From an uncultured Parabacteroides sp. (lineage in GTDB: Bacteria; Bacteroidota; Bacteroidia; Bacteroidales; Tannerellaceae), in contig URZO01000004.1 of the NCBI GenBank assembly GCA_900552465.1, positions 1-64,000 of the forward strand: a DNA stretch of 64,000 nt. The letters run 5' to 3'. The position numbers and the translations under genes are program-made. Under the pieces are notes generated by a model, which searched no databases, was not told the DNA's origin, and worked only from the letters and a program-made list of their open reading frames with translations. Positions 60,243 to 64,000 of the stretch are shown here, piece after piece. How positions within the stretch are numbered: the stretch's first letter is position 1; every line of letters begins with the position of its first letter.

Positions 60243-62561
60243 TTACTGAATATTAATCTCATCCACAAACAAGAACGCCGGGTATCCTGCACCGCCATGC
60301 CATGCCGGGAGTTTGTCGCTCTTGATGATGACTTCGACGTAGCGGGCTTTGACCGGGGCGAAAGTGATTTCCTGTGGGTAAAGTCCGTCTTTGTCGTCCT
60401 TGCCTAAAGAGGGGATTGTCTTGGCGGCTACCTCTTTAAAGGTCTGGCCGTCGTCCGATACTTTCACGGTTATGCCGGCAGCGCCCATGATCCAGTCGCC
60501 TTTCACGACATTCGTGTTGAAAGAGACCCGGCTGAATTCGGTCGGCTCTTTCAGGTCGATGACAGCATCCAGGTCTTTGCCCTGGAAGCCGAGCCAGCGT
60601 CCGGTCTTGTAGTTATCGTTACCGCTCAGGCCGTCGGTCAGTTCCGGACCGCCATTGAAGTCGTAGCCTTTGCTGGGGGCTACCCGCAAGGTGACCGGTT
60701 TGGCCGTTGCCTTGTTGAAGTCTATCTTTTCGGAGAAGATGCGGCTGTTGCCGGTCGGACGAATGGCGACCGCTTTGATCTCTACGTTCTCCTTGATGCG
60801 GAGAGGCGCTTCGTATTTCGGGCTGGCCGCGTTCGGTTCGCTACCGTCGAGCGTATAATGGATATCAGCATCGCCTTCCGTTTCGAGTGTGACAACCACT
60901 TCGCCTTTGTCGCCGTCAGTGGCGAAGGAAGCGCGGATGTCGAAGATATGTTTGGCATAGTTGTAGCCTAAGCGGTCGTACAGCTTCGTCATGCGGACGA
61001 GACGGGGCAGGAACGCTTTATAGTCTTTCGGAGCGTTCGTCCACTGTACTTCTGCCAAGGCATCCATACGCGGCATGATCATATATTCCACCTGGCTGAA
61101 CGTCGGGATATATTCCGTCCAGAGGTTTGCCTGTGCACCGATCACATACTTCTGGTATTCTTCCGGTATTCCGTCTGTCGGCTCAAACGAGTAGACACGT
61201 TCGAGAGGCAGGTAGCCGCCGATCGCCAGCGGGTCGTGTTCCGTGTCGGTCGATTGGTAGTAGTCGAAATAGAGGTAAGAGTTTGGAGTCATAATCACGT
61301 TATGTTGTTGCTTGGCAGCCTCGATGCCGCCGCCGACACCACGCCAGCTCATCACCGTTGCGTTCGGAGCCAGTCCGCCTTCCAGTATCTCGTCCCAGCC
61401 GATGATGTGGCGTCCTTTGCTTTCGACAAACTTTTCCATGCGCGAAATAACATAGCTTTGCAGATACTCTTCGGCGCTATGCTTGCTGTCTCCCTTGATA
61501 CCTTCCGCCTTGATGCGTGCCTGGCATTTCGGGCATTTCTGCCAGCGTACCTTCGGACATTCATCACCGCCGATATGGATATATTCGGAGGGGAAGAGGT
61601 CGATCACTTCGGCGAGCACGTCTTCCAGAAATTGCATGGACTTCTCGTTTCCGGCGCAGATCACGTCGTCCGACACGCCCCATTGTGTCCATACCTCATA
61701 CGGACCTCCCGTACATCCCAACTCGGGATAAGTGGCGAGGGCTGCCAACTGGTGCCCCGGCAGATCGATTTCGGGAATGATCGTGATGAAACGTTCCTTC
61801 GCGTAGGCGATGACGTCGCGTATCTCGTCCTGCGTATAGAAGCCGTCGTAAGGCTGTCCGTCATACTTCCCGGAGTTGCGTCCGATCACCGTCTCTTTGC
61901 GTTTGGAGCCGATCTGTGTCAGTTCCGGATATTTCTTGATCTCGATACGCCATCCCTGGTCGTCGGTCAGATGCCAATGGAAACGGTTCATATTGTGTAA
62001 GGCAAGAATGTCGATAAACTTCTTGACCGAATCCGTCGGGAAGAAATGACGCGACACGTCGAGGTGCATCCCGCGATACGGGAAACGCGGATAGTCGTTG
62101 ATGCTGACCGCCGGCAGTTCGACCTGCATACCGTCTGCCACCGCAGGGATCGATTTGCGCAACGTCTGTACGCCATAGAAAATACCGGCGTTTGAAGCGC
62201 CTGCAATCTCGACGCCGTTCTCGCTCACCAGCAGGCGGTAGCCTTCCTTGTTCCGGATGTCGGAGGCGATAGAGAGGTGGATACCTTTGCCGGTATCTCC
62301 CGTCGTAACTTTCGGTTCATAACCGGTTGCGTCTTTGATGTAAGAGGCAAGGAAACGGGCGGTCTGTTCCATTTCCGCATCGCCTTCCTGATAGGTGATA
62401 GGCGTGGAGGGTTTCAACAGGAACGGGGCGCTGCCCTGTATGGCCACTTCCTGGGGAAGCGGGATGACGGCGTAATCGCCTTGTGCTTTCTGACCATCCG
62501 AACAGGCTACTGCTCCGGCAATAGCTGTCAGGATACATACGTACTTCGTTAGTTTGTTCAT
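60243..62561 (-). CDS. GH20 beta-N-acetylhexosaminidase with C-terminal discoidin-like domain, lipoprotein
   Basis: This 772-residue lipoprotein has a lipobox Cys (AIAGAVAC, about residue 20). GH20b N-terminal domain about 30-145; GH20 barrel about 150-505 with the catalytic Asp-Glu in HIGGDECPKVRW; HWHLTDDQGWR and MSWRGVGGG are further motifs. Chitobiase-like beta domain about 540-610 (IHYTLDGSEPNAASPKYEAP) and an F5/8 type C-like end (about 635-770, WLGFQGKDLDAVIDL). It cleaves terminal hexosamines from host or bacterial glycans. It is distinct from the shorter GH20 at 10691-12598, which lacks the last domain. Confidence 0.94.
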   Translation of the reverse strand: MNKLTKYVCILTAIAGAVACSDGQKAQGDYAVIPLPQEVAIQGSAPFLLKPSTPITYQEGDAEMEQTARFLASYIKDATGYEPKVTTGDTGKGIHLSIASDIRNKEGYRLLVSENGVEIAGASNAGIFYGVQTLRKSIPAVADGMQVELPAVSINDYPRFPYRGMHLDVSRHFFPTDSVKKFIDILALHNMNRFHWHLTDDQGWRIEIKKYPELTQIGSKRKETVIGRNSGKYDGQPYDGFYTQDEIRDVIAYAKERFITIIPEIDLPGHQLAALATYPELGCTGGPYEVWTQWGVSDDVICAGNEKSMQFLEDVLAEVIDLFPSEYIHIGGDECPKVRWQKCPKCQARIKAEGIKGDSKHSAEEYLQSYVISRMEKFVESKGRHIIGWDEILEGGLAPNATVMSWRGVGGGIEAAKQQHNVIMTPNSYLYFDYYQSTDTEHDPLAIGGYLPLERVYSFEPTDGIPEEYQKYVIGAQANLWTEYIPTFSQVEYMIMPRMDALAEVQWTNAPKDYKAFLPRLVRMTKLYDRLGYNYAKHIFDIRASFATDGDKGEVVVTLETEGDADIHYTLDGSEPNAASPKYEAPLRIKENVEIKAVAIRPTGNSRIFSEKIDFNKATAKPVTLRVAPSKGYDFNGGPELTDGLSGNDNYKTGRWLGFQGKDLDAVIDLKEPTEFSRVSFNTNVVKGDWIMGAAGITVKVSDDGQTFKEVAAKTIPSLGKDDKDGLYPQEITFAPVKARYVEVIIKSDKLPAWHGGAGYPAFLFVDEINIQ

Positions 62562-62596
62562 GCGTTTAAATGTTATAGATGAAAAAATAGTAATTC

Positions 62597-62983
62597 TTAT
62601 TTAGTCCAATAGTCCACGACGGTAACAGCGGACGCCTTGTCTCCCAATACCTTTCCGAAAGCCTTGTGGGCCGGGTGAATCAGATAGGCGTCACGGTCGG
62701 CATCCGAATGGAATGTAAGGAAGAAGCAGTGCGTCAGCCCTTGTTGCAAACCTTCGGGGCTGCAATCCGTCCCCCATTCATATCCTTTGACCTGTTCTAT
62801 CTGGGAGGGGAGCGCACAGAATGCCTCTTCGACTTCTTTAATCTGTTCGGCGGAAACTTCCGGTTTGAAGCCGAACATCACAACGTGGCGAAGCACCTTC
62901 TCTTGCTTCGGTGTGCTGGTGCAGCAAAGCATTAAAGTAGAGAATACCAGGACAGTCAATGTCGCGTAAATAGTCTTTTTCAT
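62597..62983 (-). CDS. Dabb (stress-response A/B barrel) lipoprotein
   Basis: This 128-residue protein has a lipoprotein signal (TLMLCCTSTPKQ) and a small ferredoxin-like Dabb domain (about 30-125: VLRHVVMFGFKPEVSAEQIK, then VKGYEWGTDCSPEGLQQGLT, then HCFFLTFHSDADRDAYLIHP). Dabb proteins form dimeric barrels and some act on small aromatic or lipid substrates; most are uncharacterised. The surface anchor is unusual for the fold. It is 35 bases upstream of the GH20 gene on the same strand, so probably in one operon with it. Confidence 0.88.
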   Translation of the reverse strand: MKKTIYATLTVLVFSTLMLCCTSTPKQEKVLRHVVMFGFKPEVSAEQIKEVEEAFCALPSQIEQVKGYEWGTDCSPEGLQQGLTHCFFLTFHSDADRDAYLIHPAHKAFGKVLGDKASAVTVVDYWTK

Positions 62984-63088
62984 GATGATTAGGATTTTTA
63001 TTGTTTGTTGATGTTGCCAAAGATAGTGAAAAACCGGTAAACCGTATAGCCGGATATTGATTTCTCTCCTTTAAAGTTGTAATATGTT

Positions 63089-63124
63089 AAAAAGTTTCAC
63101 CTGTTTCGTTGAGGTGAAACTTTT
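63089..63124 (-). terminator. Terminator after the MBL-fold gene
   Basis: AAAAAGTTTCACCT (63089-63102) and AGGTGAAACTTTT (63112-63124) pair closely; on the minus strand the stem is followed by TTTTT. It lies at the far end of palindrome array D. Confidence 0.75.
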
Positions 63125-63190
63125 GTTTCTTGCCGGTGAAACTTTAGTTTCTCCCTGGTGGAACAAAAGTTTCTCCGTAATGAAACTTTT
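63103..63190. repeat. Tandem palindrome array D, 22-base period
   Basis: Four units starting with GTTTC at 63103, 63125, 63147 and 63169, exactly 22 bases apart. Each has GTTTC, about 8 variable bases, GAAAC (or GAACA), then 4 bases such as TTTT, TTTA or AAAA. The first unit shares its right half with the terminator stem. The array starts 2 bases after the stop of the MBL-fold gene. Confidence 0.85.
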
Positions 63191-63191
63191 C

Positions 63192-64000
63192 TTACATAGC
63201 ACAGACTTCTGCCGGTTTATAGAAGTCGTTGACCTTTTTCACCGTGCTGCAACGCGTATAGGCGTCGTGGCAATAAATGAGCGTCTGCTTCTCGCGTGCC
63301 GCCTCTTCCAACATCCGCACTTTTTCATTGTAGGAGGTGACCGGAAAGGTGTCGTAGGCCGAGATCCAGGCGGGCGACACGCTGGCGGCGAGCGGGATGA
63401 CGTCGCCGGCAAAGACGTAGGTGCGTTCGGGCATCGTGATGTAAGGCGCGATCTGTCCGGGCGTATGTCCGTCGAAAAGACGTAGGTTTACGACGGGGCA
63501 AAGCTGTGTTTCTTGATCTATTAAACATAGTTTACCGCTTTCCTCGACTGCTTGCATATTTTCAATGAAGTAAGAATCTTTTTCGAGCGCATTCGGGTGG
63601 AGGAAATTCTCCCATTGCCGGCGGCTTACCCAATGTGTGGCGTTGGGAAAGGAGAGCGCGTAGCCCGGCGTGCGGTCCGGCTGAAGCGTTTTCCGGGTAG
63701 TGTAGCCGCAATGGTCGAAGTGGAGGTGGGTGAGGATGACATCCGTGACCTCCTCGCACGCGACTCCCCGCTTTTGAAGTTCTTCGCCCAGGTCGGCAAG
63801 ATCGAAGAAGTTGTAATAGCCGAGCTGTTTCAGGTGTTTGTCGCCCGCCCCGTTGTCGATCAGTATAATACGTCCGTTACCGTCGCGGATCAGGACGCTG
63901 CGCATTGCCAGGATACAGCCGTTTTGCCCGTTGCTCGGGTAACGCCGGCTCCAGGCCGTTTTGGGTATGGCGCCGAACATGGCACCGCCGTCGGCGTAGA
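63192..64000 (-). CDS. MBL-fold metallo-hydrolase (5' end cut by window edge)
   Basis: This leftward gene runs from beyond 64000 to a stop at 63192-63194. Reading across the edge gives YADGGAMFGAIPKTAW before the rest, so the true start lies outside. It is a metallo-beta-lactamase fold protein with the HxHxDH zinc motif LTHLHFDHCG, downstream HWVSRRQWENF, and later FDGHTPGQIAPY and VFAGDVIPLAAS supplying His and Asp ligands. The DGGAMFG start is typical of the lactonase/AttM-like branch, but the substrate is not determined. About 270 residues are visible. Confidence 0.9.
   Translation of the reverse strand, partial: YADGGAMFGAIPKTAWSRRYPSNGQNGCILAMRSVLIRDGNGRIILIDNGAGDKHLKQLGYYNFFDLADLGEELQKRGVACEEVTDVILTHLHFDHCGYTTRKTLQPDRTPGYALSFPNATHWVSRRQWENFLHPNALEKDSYFIENMQAVEESGKLCLIDQETQLCPVVNLRLFDGHTPGQIAPYITMPERTYVFAGDVIPLAASVSPAWISAYDTFPVTSYNEKVRMLEEAAREKQTLIYCHDAYTRCSTVKKVNDFYKPAEVCAM

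Overview
The window is a stretch of a Bacteroidales chromosome, most likely a gut Parabacteroides. The evidence is: Bacteroidetes-type promoters (TTTG/TTGC, about 19 bases, TAnnTTTG) in front of many genes; AT-rich leaders without Shine-Dalgarno sequences; a SusC/SusD pair with its ECF sigma/FecR switch; paired OprO/P-like porins; Bacteroidales-only small families (DUF4373, DUF4248, DUF4884, smalltalk-like); and two large S-layer-type proteins behind invertible promoters, an arrangement described in Parabacteroides distasonis. The genus is an inference. No rRNA, tRNA, CRISPR array, transposase or recombinase gene was seen.

Layout, left to right. 1-2230: the start of rpsA, an ECF sigma factor with a likely anti-sigma partner, and a small membrane protein. 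2260-7130: S-layer locus 1 (terminator, invertible promoter, 1291-residue protein, structured 3' region). 7150-18115: housekeeping and surface genes, all leftward (nitronate monooxygenase family, PstS, porin O/P, GH20 hexosaminidase, ORF6N protein, beta-barrel protein, purL). 18116-26613: a glycan utilisation locus (sigma factor divergent from FecR, SusC with STN domain, SusD, Ser-type sulfatase). 26645-27981: LysE-family exporter and a CBM9-like protein. 28233-43098: a long leftward gene train, read from right to left as porin, imelysin, di-heme oxidoreductase, second porin, haem c lipoprotein, then a three-gene cassette (Rid/chorismatase-like, hemerythrin HHE, LuxR-type regulator) present twice in tandem, and finally a GH3 glycosidase. 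An opposite-facing MntA/HepT toxin-antitoxin pair sits inside the second cassette. 43251-45869: HU-like gene with a 27-codon small protein, divergent from a DUF4373-DUF6633-DUF4248 operon. 46099-49811: S-layer locus 2, with the same architecture as locus 1. 49906-50817: a DUF3791-DUF3990-DUF3791 cassette resembling a toxin-antitoxin module. 50881-57732: pflBA, a small lipoprotein, a cation diffusion facilitator and ahpCF. 57761-64000: S9 peptidase, second GH20, Dabb lipoprotein and an MBL-fold hydrolase cut by the window edge.

The strongest signals beyond ordinary genes are these. (1) Two 220-base promoter segments are bounded by 37- to 39-base inverted repeats; both face away from their S-layer gene in this assembly, that is, both read as OFF. 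(2) The two S-layer genes share a 3' region with a covarying stem around an invariant hairpin. (3) The Rid-HHE-LuxR cassette is duplicated, is joined to an iron/haem surface operon, and is interrupted by a toxin-antitoxin module. (4) Four unrelated intergenic tandem arrays of short palindromes have periods of 22, 22, 22 and 42 bases. (5) A 92-base repeat occurs beside rpsA and in front of the DUF4373 operon.

All functional calls come from reading motifs and remembered family features; no database search was run.
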